This document shows positions 1 through 5,898 of a stretch of 9,802 nt of DNA, piece after piece (within the stretch, counting starts at the first letter, position 1; each line of letters begins with the position of its first letter). Made by a program: the position numbers and the translations under genes. This DNA comes from JAFGNW01 sp964618515. GTDB lineage: Bacteria; Zixibacteria; MSB-5A5; GN15; FEB-12. The notes under the pieces were generated by a model. It ran no database searches. It was not told the origin of the DNA and worked only from the letters and a program-made list of their open reading frames with translations. The stretch is from contig CAZUAS010000098.1 in assembly GCA_964618515.1 (NCBI GenBank), positions 1-9,802 on the forward strand, given 5' to 3'.

Positions 1-1
1 C

Positions 2-1693
2 GGATTAACCGGGGATAAGACTTATATCTCAAAACTTCTTGACCGGGCATGGGAACTTCCCTCCGCTGTAACCGCTAAAGCCGTACTGGCGACAGGGTGG
101 CTGGCGGACTCGAATATGGTCGATGAAATAGCAAGCCTGGCCGGTTACCTTTCACACCCTTCGCCCGATGTCCGCGAAGCCGCATGCTACGCCTTGACCT
201 ATGCCGGGGCAAAAAGTAAGGGTGGTGACATCCTCAACCTTTTTAAATCCGAACCGGACAGTATCGTGCGAATAGCAGCTTTTTACGCTCTGTCGCGGCT
301 GGCTGTGGACGGGGCAACCCCGGAATTCATTGAGTATCTGGCTGACCCTGACCCGTATATCCGTTCGCTGGCTCTTCGGGGTTTGAGCCGATCGTCCTCA
401 CCGGAGGCGGCCCATTTCATAGCTATCTCCCTGAACGACGCCAACCCGCAGGTTGTCGCCCAGGCTGTTTATGGACTTCGTACCCTTAAAGACGAAAAAT
501 TCGTCAAAAACCTGACCGGTAAACTTCGCGATGAACCCCATGAAAACCTTATCCTTGAAATTATCCGGACACTGCAGTATCTGAAAAGCGACCGTGGGGT
601 GGAAACGGTGGAAGATTTTTTTAAAATCCGTCCCACCGATAACATCATCGCCGCCGGCTTGACTTATCTGGCAACGGTAAAAGGCGACCGGGCGGTTAAT
701 ATCATCGATTCCCTCCTGAACGATTCACCCTCGGCATACGTTCGGGCCGCCTGTGCCGAGGCTTACGGAATAATGGGCTTACCCGGCGTTATCTCCCGCC
801 TGGGAATACTTTACGGCGATGAAGACCCGATAGTGCGGAGCGCCGCCTTTACCGCCCTCGTCCGCCTGGACAGTACCAATGTCGATTACTACCTGAAAAA
901 GAGCCTGGCGGACCCGGATTTCATGATGAATATCAGGGCCGTTGACAAAATAAAAGAAACCAGAAGACGTCATTACCTGCCGACCTTGAAAACAATGATT
1001 GACCGCGGCTCTGCTGTTGACAGCGACCTGCGTCGTGCTATTGTCGATGCCATGCAGGCATTCCTGAATAAAGATTCCGTTGACCGCGAGGCTCTGGAAA
1101 TCCTCATCAAGGGAACGCTTGATAAGGAGTATACGGTACGCCTTAAAGCCGCCGAAATATACCATAATATCCTCGGAGAAGATTATTCTTCCCTGGTACC
1201 GCCCGCGGTGCCACTGTTTGAACCCGACGAGATCGCCCGGGCTGTAAACAGGTACCGGGTCAACCCCTATGCCGTGATTGTCACCGGCAAAGGCGAGATT
1301 GAGATGGAGCTGTATTTCGATGTGGCTCCGTTGACGGTGCTTAATTTTATTAAACTGGCCCAGTCGGGTTTTTATGACGGGGTTTCCTTTCACCGGGTGA
1401 TCCCCAATTTCGTCGTGCAGGGGGGTGACCCCCGGGGCGACGGCTGGGGTGGGCCGGAATATTATATCCGCTGTGAATACTCGACCGAACCTTTTCGCCG
1501 CGGCACGGTCGGTATGGCGACTTCCGGCAAAGACACCGGCGGCTCGCAGTTTTTCATCACCCTGTCGCCGCAACCCCACCTTGAGGGACACTACACTGTT
1601 TTCGGCCAGGTGCTGGAAGGTATGGATGTTGTCGATGAAATCGTGCACGGCGATTTGATTGTGAAAGTTATTATCCGGGAAAACCTGCCATGA
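2..1693 (+). CDS. HEAT-repeat protein with C-terminal cyclophilin-type peptidyl-prolyl isomerase domain (5' partial)
   Basis: The reading frame is open from the left edge (codons from position 2) to the TGA at 1691-1693. The first ATG in view, at 116, is internal, because HEAT-like sequence runs straight through it, so the start lies outside the window. Most of the protein is tandem helical HEAT repeats of about 30 residues, with recurring patterns such as DPDPYIRSLALRGL and DEDPIVRSAAFTAL. From about 1262 it becomes a cyclophilin domain of about 142 residues. It has the FHRVIPNFVVQGGDP core (catalytic Arg codon at 1394, then the Gln), GGSQFFIT (Gln codon at 1547) and HLEGHYTVFGQV. His stands where human CypA has its drug-contact Trp, as in many bacterial forms. 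The expected reaction is cis-trans isomerisation of prolyl bonds, with the HEAT solenoid binding client or partner proteins. Related HEAT-cyclophilin fusions are usually exported, but the signal peptide would be upstream of this window. The stop overlaps the next start (ATGA), so translation is probably coupled. Confidence 0.93.
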   Translation, partial: GLTGDKTYISKLLDRAWELPSAVTAKAVLATGWLADSNMVDEIASLAGYLSHPSPDVREAACYALTYAGAKSKGGDILNLFKSEPDSIVRIAAFYALSRLAVDGATPEFIEYLADPDPYIRSLALRGLSRSSSPEAAHFIAISLNDANPQVVAQAVYGLRTLKDEKFVKNLTGKLRDEPHENLILEIIRTLQYLKSDRGVETVEDFFKIRPTDNIIAAGLTYLATVKGDRAVNIIDSLLNDSPSAYVRAACAEAYGIMGLPGVISRLGILYGDEDPIVRSAAFTALVRLDSTNVDYYLKKSLADPDFMMNIRAVDKIKETRRRHYLPTLKTMIDRGSAVDSDLRRAIVDAMQAFLNKDSVDREALEILIKGTLDKEYTVRLKAAEIYHNILGEDYSSLVPPAVPLFEPDEIARAVNRYRVNPYAVIVTGKGEIEMELYFDVAPLTVLNFIKLAQSGFYDGVSFHRVIPNFVVQGGDPRGDGWGGPEYYIRCEYSTEPFRRGTVGMATSGKDTGGSQFFITLSPQPHLEGHYTVFGQVLEGMDVVDEIVHGDLIVKVIIRENLP

Positions 1694-2520
1694 AAAATAA
1701 TATGCTTTCCCTTATCCTGTGTTCCGGCCTGATGCTTCTCCGGGTTATACCGGCTGTATGCCAGCCCCCGGAGAATATCGACCCCGCCGCCCTGATACAG
1801 CGTATCCTCGCGGTAGAACAGGAACAGCTCCGCGACCTGAAAGACGTCGTTTTCGAAACGGAATATATCGAGGGGGAAACTAAAAACGAAGGCTTCATTG
1901 AAAAAGTCCGGTTTATTAAAAGAACCTATCTGAAATACCTGCCTGATACCGTCCTCTTTCACGAAACGTACCTTGAGTACTTCAAAGACGGGGTGCTTCA
2001 GAAAGACGAAGACCGCAAAAAAGAAGAAGCCAAACGGAAAAACGAGAAGAAAAAACGTAAAGCCTATGATATCTCTTACTCGATGTATGAACCCTTTTAC
2101 CCCGAAAACCGCGAGCTCTACAATATCGAGTACCTTGGTCTGGCTGAAGACAAGATTGAAGATTACGTGTGTCACCATTTCCGGGTTACGGCTAAAGACC
2201 GGAAAGAGGGTTTGATTAACGGCGACTATTATTTCGAGGCCGGTTCTTTCAACCTGCTCCGGGTCGATTTTTCACCAGCCCGGCTCGTGAAAAAAACCAT
2301 GTTCAAACTCAACGAACTGAATATGAGCATTTTTTACAAGCCGACCCCCGAAGGTTACTGGCTGCCCAAAGAATTCCACATAAAGGGCAAGGGACGGGCG
2401 GTTTTCTTTATCGGGGTCAATTTCAGCGGCCGGGAGTATTACCGTAAGCCCATCATAAACGGCGGCATTGACGATAGAATTTTCGAGGTGGATAAAAATG
2501 TCGAAGAAGATGACTCATAA
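1690..2520 (+). CDS. Exported protein of unknown function, possibly LolA/RseB-like fold
   Basis: The gene encodes 276 residues. It starts at an ATG overlapping the previous stop by 4 bases (ATGA), with only a weak GGGA about 9 bases upstream, which fits translational coupling. Residues 1-25 form a signal peptide: a short basic start, a hydrophobic stretch LSLILCSGLMLL, and a probable cleavage near AVCQ. The Cys at 24 has Val at -1, so it is a poor lipobox, and signal peptidase I cleavage is more likely. The mature part has a strongly charged Lys/Glu/Arg stretch at about 105-124, then alternating aromatic beta-strand patterns such as GDYYFEAGSFNLLRVDF and GYWLPKEFHIKGKG, ending in a FSGREYYRKPIIN segment. 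Such strand patterns, with a tyrosine-rich surface, resemble periplasmic proteins of the LolA/RseB-like fold that bind lipid or acyl chains. That is an impression from pattern, not a family assignment. I do not recognise a named family. It probably acts in the periplasm alongside the cyclophilin protein. Confidence 0.85.
   Translation: MKNNMLSLILCSGLMLLRVIPAVCQPPENIDPAALIQRILAVEQEQLRDLKDVVFETEYIEGETKNEGFIEKVRFIKRTYLKYLPDTVLFHETYLEYFKDGVLQKDEDRKKEEAKRKNEKKKRKAYDISYSMYEPFYPENRELYNIEYLGLAEDKIEDYVCHHFRVTAKDRKEGLINGDYYFEAGSFNLLRVDFSPARLVKKTMFKLNELNMSIFYKPTPEGYWLPKEFHIKGKGRAVFFIGVNFSGREYYRKPIINGGIDDRIFEVDKNVEEDDS
2485..2490 (+). promoter_or_regulatory. Shine-Dalgarno that sets the PF04008 start
   Basis: GAGGTG lies seven bases before the ATG at 2498, inside the 3' end of the preceding gene. 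It supports starting at 2498 rather than at the upstream in-frame codon at 2468. Confidence 0.7.
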
Positions 2521-2998
2521 AACGCACCTTGTCCCGGTCGAGATACCCGAGGGCAGCAACATTATTTTCGGCCAGACACATTTCATCAAATCCGTCGAGG
2601 ACCTTTACGAGGCGCTGGTGACATCGTCACCGACGCTGAAATTCGGCATCGCTTTCTGCGAGGCTTCGCAGGAACGCCTGGTACGCTCGGACGGCAACGA
2701 TAACGAACTTATCGAAATGGCCGAGAAGGCGGCCCTTGCAGTCGGGTGTGGGCATTCCTTTTTTATTTTTATGAAAAACGGCTTTCCCATCAATGTCCTT
2801 AACCGGGTGAAGGACGTCCCGGAGGTCTGTCATATCTTTTGCGCCACCGCCAACCCGTTGCAGGTGCTGGTGGCCGAGACGGAGCTGGGACGGGGAGTAC
2901 TGGGCGTGGTGGACGGCCAGTCGCCGCTGGGAATTGAGAAAGCCGAACACAAAAAAATCCGTAAAGAGTTCCTGCGCAAAATCGGGTACAAAAGGTAA
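2498..2998 (+). CDS. Adenosine-specific kinase family protein (PF04008)
   Basis: The chosen start gives 166 residues, close to the family's usual 160-165. The frame can be extended to 2468, but the ATG at 2498 has a good Shine-Dalgarno (GAGGTG, 2485-2490) seven bases upstream and overlaps the previous gene by 23 bases. The sequence is highly typical of the family: NIIFGQTHFIKSVEDLYEAL, then LKFGIAFCEASQERLVRSDG, GCGHSFFIFM, NVLNRVKDVPEVCHIFCATA, LVAETELGRGVLGVVDGQSP and a C-terminal RKEFLRKIGY. The family name comes from structural work on an archaeal or thermophile member with bound adenosine nucleotide. The physiological reaction is, to my knowledge, not firmly established. It has no signal peptide and no membrane segment, so it should be cytosolic, unlike the two genes before it. 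The link with an exported folding factor is therefore more likely co-expression than a shared complex. Confidence 0.95.
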   Translation: MSKKMTHKTHLVPVEIPEGSNIIFGQTHFIKSVEDLYEALVTSSPTLKFGIAFCEASQERLVRSDGNDNELIEMAEKAALAVGCGHSFFIFMKNGFPINVLNRVKDVPEVCHIFCATANPLQVLVAETELGRGVLGVVDGQSPLGIEKAEHKKIRKEFLRKIGYKR

Positions 2999-3093
2999 CT
3001 GTTTTTCTGCCTTCGTTACTACCCGCCTTCAGCACTGCAGTGACAACCGTAACAAATTACATTACCATTACGCCTGTCCTGGATTGCCAAGTG

Positions 3094-3140
3094 GTATCGG
3101 GACCTGATTCGCCGAAAGTGAACTGTGACCCGATACTTTT
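3094..3140 (+). terminator. Weak candidate terminator of the first operon
   Basis: A perfect 8-base inverted repeat (GTATCGGG at 3094-3101, CCCGATAC at 3129-3136) with a 27-base loop is followed at once by TTTT at 3137-3140. It lies 96 bases after the PF04008 stop, in the 233-base gap between convergent genes. The long loop makes it weaker than a classical terminator. The same gap also holds a 10-base palindrome CACTGCAGTG (3033-3042) and a small hairpin GAGCC-ACC-GGCTC (3174-3186) without a T-run. I see no gene in the gap. Confidence 0.35.
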
Positions 3141-3231
3141 ATCCAGTGCTTTTCACGGGTTCCATGTCCACCTGAGCCACCGGCTCCTTCAATGCGGAAA
3201 CCGGAGGGGCACTAAGCACCGGCGGAAAGAA

Positions 3232-4275
3232 TCAGTACCCGATGTTAGCCTCGATATAGTGGGCAATCAGCCGGGCGGCCAGTGCGTGCCCGCGGGCATT
3301 GAAATGTATCGGGTCTCGGGGGGCGTCATCCCAGAGATTTTCCTCCCGGTCAAATTCCTGCGCCAGGTCCACCAGGGCGATATTCTGGCTTTCAGCCAGG
3401 TTCCTTACCGCCTGGTTATATTTTTCATGATAGGCATGCAGCGGTGAACGAACGCCCGGCGGATAATATTTGGCCAGATCGGGGATGGGCGAAGTGAGAA
3501 GAATCGGTATCGCCCCGACCTCACGGGCACGGTCGCAGAGTGCCTTCATATTGAACGCATAATCCTCAACCCCCACTCGGTAAACGATATTTTGCCGGTC
3601 AAAAGTCGAATCCGGGCTGGTTTCGACAGCCGACAGCAAAACCTTTTTTATCAAACGGTAAAACTGGAACCGGGCAAAAAAATTCTGAAGGTCGATAATC
3701 ACTTCCGGGGGAAATTGCTGGTCCTTGTCGGCTATCTGCGACGCCGCCGCCCAGTGGTCGTTCCAGCTGAACATGAAAGTCACGATATCCGGCTTTAGCC
3801 TGACCAGGTCACTTTCAAAAAATCTTCTGCCCTGATACGAGGTATAGCCGGGGATACCGCCGTTGATGACTTCATAACGGCTGTCTAAATTTTTTTCCAA
3901 CCCGGTCGGGTAAATACTGTCATCGGAAAGACCCCAGCCGAAAGTACAGGAATTACCCAGGGTGATGATTCTTTTTTTAGTTTTATTCAACGGGATATCG
4001 TCACCCCGCAATCCAAGGGTGTTGATGCGGTAGGTTTTGCCCTCGAAATATTTCGAGGTCACCATGCGGTCGGGCTGGAAGCGCCAGAAGAGAGTCCGGT
4101 CACGAAGAAAGACATCGGGGTAGTCCAGCGCCCGGTTAAGGGTAAAAAAACGGTTCTGGAAATAAGGCTCCACCCCGGCCAGCCTTAATGCCAGTTCCAC
4201 GACCAGCACGAAGATAACAATCGCCGCACCAGCCGCAACCAGGCGTAGCCACAGCGGATATTTCTTTGACGACAT
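3232..4275 (-). CDS. Membrane-anchored SGNH/GDSL hydrolase-like protein (copy 1)
   Basis: The protein has 347 residues. An N-terminal transmembrane anchor at about 10-33 (LRLVAAGAAIVIFVLVVELAL) leaves the rest outside the inner membrane. The SGNH blocks are in order: GNSCTFGWG with nucleophile Ser109 (GNS in place of the classical GDS), INGGIPGYTSYQG with the oxyanion Gly, FSWNDHW with Asn172 (Ser in place of the Gly of GxND), and DPIHFNARGH with Asp321 and His324. All four catalytic-type residues are present, so it should be active as an esterase, deacetylase or O-acyl transferase. The substrate is unknown. It follows its paralogue by 39 bases in the same orientation and is clearly homologous along its whole length, including the YFQNRFFTLNR stretch after the anchor. 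No Shine-Dalgarno is visible before the ATG (upstream bases TTTATTCT), so translation may depend on the upstream gene. Confidence 0.92.
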   Translation of the reverse strand: MSSKKYPLWLRLVAAGAAIVIFVLVVELALRLAGVEPYFQNRFFTLNRALDYPDVFLRDRTLFWRFQPDRMVTSKYFEGKTYRINTLGLRGDDIPLNKTKKRIITLGNSCTFGWGLSDDSIYPTGLEKNLDSRYEVINGGIPGYTSYQGRRFFESDLVRLKPDIVTFMFSWNDHWAAASQIADKDQQFPPEVIIDLQNFFARFQFYRLIKKVLLSAVETSPDSTFDRQNIVYRVGVEDYAFNMKALCDRAREVGAIPILLTSPIPDLAKYYPPGVRSPLHAYHEKYNQAVRNLAESQNIALVDLAQEFDREENLWDDAPRDPIHFNARGHALAARLIAHYIEANIGY

Positions 4276-4314
4276 AGAATAAAATATACGCTTTTAATGA
4301 CTTACAACCAGCAA

Positions 4315-5379
4315 TTATCTTGATACCAAAACCGGAATTATTTTTCGGGCGATTGCCTGGGCAGCCACCCGATGGCCCAGCTCGTTAAAATGGGTCGGGT
4401 CGCCATAGGCATCGTGATACAGATTACGATAGCGGTCAAACTCCGCCTGCAGGTCGATTATGGAGATATTTTCCCGCTCGGCTAAAAGCCGAATCCGTTC
4501 CTGGTAAACTTCATGAATAATGTGAAGTTGCGTTAATGTGCCGTTGAAATAATTCTGGGAACTGGCTATCGGAGGTACCAGAAGCACCGGCACGGCATGG
4601 TTTTTCCGGGTCAGATGAGCAATGCTGGCCAGATTAAGATAAAATTCATCCGGCGAAACCCGGCGCTTACCCTCCACCTGGCCCAGAGATACAAACTCCT
4701 GTTTTTCCGAAGCCGACAGTATCAACTTGCGCATCAATTGATAAGTTTTAAACTGCGAAAAGAAATTATGAAGCGTGATAATAAACCCTCCGGGCATCTT
4801 CTGTTCCTGGTCGGAAATACCTTTACCCGCGGCAAAATGGTCATTCCAGCCGAACATTATCAACACTATATCGGGCTTCAGAGCCAGCAATTTTTTCTCA
4901 AAACATATTCTCCCCTGGTAGGAACTGTAACCCGGCACGCCGGCGTTGATGACTTCATAATTCTCACCGGGAAATTGATTTTCCAGAAATTTATGCAACT
5001 GACTCACCCAGGTTGCCTCCTGTGTCACACCCCAGCCGAATGTACAGGAATTGCCAAGGCACAGAATACGGCTGCCTTTCTTTTCCAAAGCTATTTCCGA
5101 ACCCCGAAAACCATAAGAATTGATATGATAAGTCAGGTCGCTGAATTTACTTGACCGGGTCGTTATATTTTCACGGAAAGCCCAGAAAAGGGCGGGGTCT
5201 TTTTTATATATCTCGGTGAAGTCAATGTCCCTATTCACTGGGAAGAACTGGTTTTTATAATAAAGGTCGGTATCGAATAAATTAAGCGCCAGCTCCGTAA
5301 CAGCTATGAAGATACAAAAGGGAATAAGGGCGCCGATGATTTTTATAGCTGGCGACACTGATTTTTTCTGTTCGGTCAT
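4315..5379 (-). CDS. Membrane-anchored SGNH/GDSL hydrolase-like protein (copy 2)
   Basis: I start this at the ATG at 5377-5379, giving 354 residues. The frame stays open to 5508, but those extra 43 residues are the shifted reading of the small DUF5989 gene, and the copy-1 alignment begins here (MTEQKK matching MSSKKY). A transmembrane anchor lies at about 11-33. The SGNH blocks are GNSCTFGWG (Ser111), INAGVPGYSSYQG, FGWNDHF (Asn179, with the classical Gly in GxND) and DPTHFNELGH (Asp327, His330). Post-anchor motifs YYKNQFF, FWAFREN and YGFRG, and the long HNFFSQFKTYQLMRKLILSA segment, match copy 1. It should be a periplasm-facing acyl hydrolase or acyltransferase on an unknown substrate. It begins 26 bases after the DUF5989 stop and has no clear Shine-Dalgarno of its own, so it is probably read from the same transcript. 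Confidence 0.92.
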   Translation of the reverse strand: MTEQKKSVSPAIKIIGALIPFCIFIAVTELALNLFDTDLYYKNQFFPVNRDIDFTEIYKKDPALFWAFRENITTRSSKFSDLTYHINSYGFRGSEIALEKKGSRILCLGNSCTFGWGVTQEATWVSQLHKFLENQFPGENYEVINAGVPGYSSYQGRICFEKKLLALKPDIVLIMFGWNDHFAAGKGISDQEQKMPGGFIITLHNFFSQFKTYQLMRKLILSASEKQEFVSLGQVEGKRRVSPDEFYLNLASIAHLTRKNHAVPVLLVPPIASSQNYFNGTLTQLHIIHEVYQERIRLLAERENISIIDLQAEFDRYRNLYHDAYGDPTHFNELGHRVAAQAIARKIIPVLVSR

Positions 5380-5405
5380 AAGCAGGGCAAAAACCCGAAG
5401 CGGTC

Positions 5406-5567
5406 TTAAAATATCGAATAAATAAAGGGAGCCAGAGCCGAGGACTCGGTAAAAACTATCAGGATGGAAAGTAACAACAGAAATACCAGGATCGGAAAAA
5501 GCCACCACTTTTTGGAATTCTTCAGGAATTCAAACAGTTCCGCTAATATACTCAACCGGCGAAACAT
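5406..5567 (-). CDS. DUF5989-type (SxtK-like) small membrane protein
   Basis: This 53-residue gene reads from ATG at 5567-5565 to TAA at 5408-5406. A strong Shine-Dalgarno, GGGAG (5578-5574), sits six bases upstream. The protein begins MFRRLSILAELFEFLKNSKK, continues WWLFPILVFLLLLSILIVFT as one transmembrane helix, and ends ESSALAPFIYSIF. The layout of an amphipathic start, a KKWW boundary, one helix and the ending (S)ALAPFIY is the recognisable pattern of the DUF5989 family. As I recall, members sit next to SxtJ-type proteins, NodU-type carbamoyltransferases and SGNH hydrolases, and SxtK of saxitoxin clusters is of this size and kind. The function is unknown. Here it heads an operon with two SGNH proteins, so it is probably an inner-membrane partner of them. 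It is too short for ordinary ORF cut-offs and partly hidden by an overlapping out-of-frame extension of the next gene. Confidence 0.85.
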   Translation of the reverse strand: MFRRLSILAELFEFLKNSKKWWLFPILVFLLLLSILIVFTESSALAPFIYSIF

Positions 5568-5573
5568 CACTGT

Positions 5574-5578
5574 CTCCC
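5574..5578 (-). promoter_or_regulatory. Shine-Dalgarno of the DUF5989 gene
   Basis: GGGAG on the minus strand, six bases before the ATG at 5567, is the only good ribosome site in this operon and supports the small gene as real. Confidence 0.7.
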
Positions 5579-5609
5579 AAAAACCTTCCCGGACGTCATA
5601 CCCCCGGGA
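5579..5609 (-). promoter_or_regulatory. Leader hairpin with T-run, possible attenuator
   Basis: On the minus strand a TCCCGG/CCGGGA stem (5609-5604 with 5592-5587, 11-base loop) is followed by AAGG and then TTTTT (5583-5579), directly before the Shine-Dalgarno of the DUF5989 gene. The arrangement is terminator-like and lies inside the predicted leader, so attenuation is possible. The stem is only six pairs and may be chance. Confidence 0.25.
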
Positions 5610-5626
5610 GGCAGTGTTATTTTTCT

Positions 5627-5635
5627 ATTATACCA
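5627..5635 (-). promoter_or_regulatory. Extended -10 promoter candidate for the DUF5989/SGNH operon
   Basis: On the minus strand this reads TGGTATAAT, a perfect TGN-TATAAT extended -10. No good -35 is present at 16-18 bases, as is usual for extended -10 promoters. Transcription would start near 5620, leaving a leader of about 53 bases before the DUF5989 ATG. Confidence 0.5.
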
Positions 5636-5729
5636 AATATAAGTTGTAAAAGCTAACGATGCTATTATCTGCAGTTAATAAGATAATATAAATCCCTGAA
5701 AAATCAACAGAAATCGCATCTGTCAAACA

Positions 5730-5738
5730 TGATATAAT
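5730..5738 (+). promoter_or_regulatory. Extended -10 promoter candidate for the lipoprotein hydrolase
   Basis: TGATATAAT matches the TGN-TATAAT extended -10 exactly. No recognisable -35 lies upstream. Transcription would begin near 5745, giving a long leader of about 155 bases with a small hairpin at 5790-5810. Confidence 0.42.
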
Positions 5739-5883
5739 CCTTTTAATAAAATTTTCTCGGTTTCAAATATTTTACCTAGCCCGGTCAAGAAGGCTCAGAA
5801 CGAAAGCCTTATCTGAAACCTTTTGCTTGCATAACTCCAGGGCTATTTTTATCATTCCGGAAAACAGGTTAAGCAAATTTTCC

Positions 5884-5890
5884 AGAAGGA
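5884..5890 (+). promoter_or_regulatory. Shine-Dalgarno that sets the hydrolase start
   Basis: AGAAGGA lies eight bases before the ATG at 5899. It favours this start over the in-frame TTG at 5827, which lacks a ribosome site and would put 24 polar residues before the signal peptide. Confidence 0.7.
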
Positions 5891-5898
5891 TCTCAAAG

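Larger units (their letters stand above)
5568..5898. other. Divergent AT-rich intergenic region, no gene seen
   Basis: These 331 bases separate the start of the DUF5989/SGNH operon (leftward) from the lipoprotein hydrolase (rightward). I see no credible gene. There is no room for an SxtJ-like or carbamoyltransferase gene. The region carries an extended -10 box for each direction (separate entries), a hairpin at 5587-5609 in the leftward leader, a 6-base stem AAGGCT/AGCCTT (5790-5795 with 5805-5810) in the rightward leader, and a small ACAGA/TCTGT stem near 5708-5724. A shift to lower GC than the flanking genes is evident between about 5610 and 5770. Confidence 0.7.

Noticed and set aside
779..1648. 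Minus-strand 289-residue open frame
   Set aside because: It is the antisense shadow of the HEAT/cyclophilin gene, whose conserved motifs are on the plus strand.
2468..2497. Upstream start for the PF04008 gene
   Set aside because: The extra ten residues are unlike the family N-terminus, and a good Shine-Dalgarno directs the ATG at 2498.
3040..3447. Plus-strand 135-residue open frame in the convergent gap
   Set aside because: More than half lies antisense to SGNH copy 1, its composition is not protein-like for a known family, and it has no ribosome site.
5380..5508. N-terminal 43-residue extension of SGNH copy 2
   Set aside because: It reads out of frame through the DUF5989 gene, has no match in copy 1, and would place a long polar stretch before the membrane anchor. 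The start at 5379 aligns with copy 1.
5514..5532. Repeated GGAATTC motifs
   Set aside because: Two nearby copies fall within the DUF5989 coding sequence and are explained by its codons (EFLKNS region).
5827..5898. Upstream TTG start for the hydrolase
   Set aside because: It has no ribosome site and adds 24 polar residues before a standard lipoprotein signal; the ATG at 5899 has AGAAGGA at good spacing.
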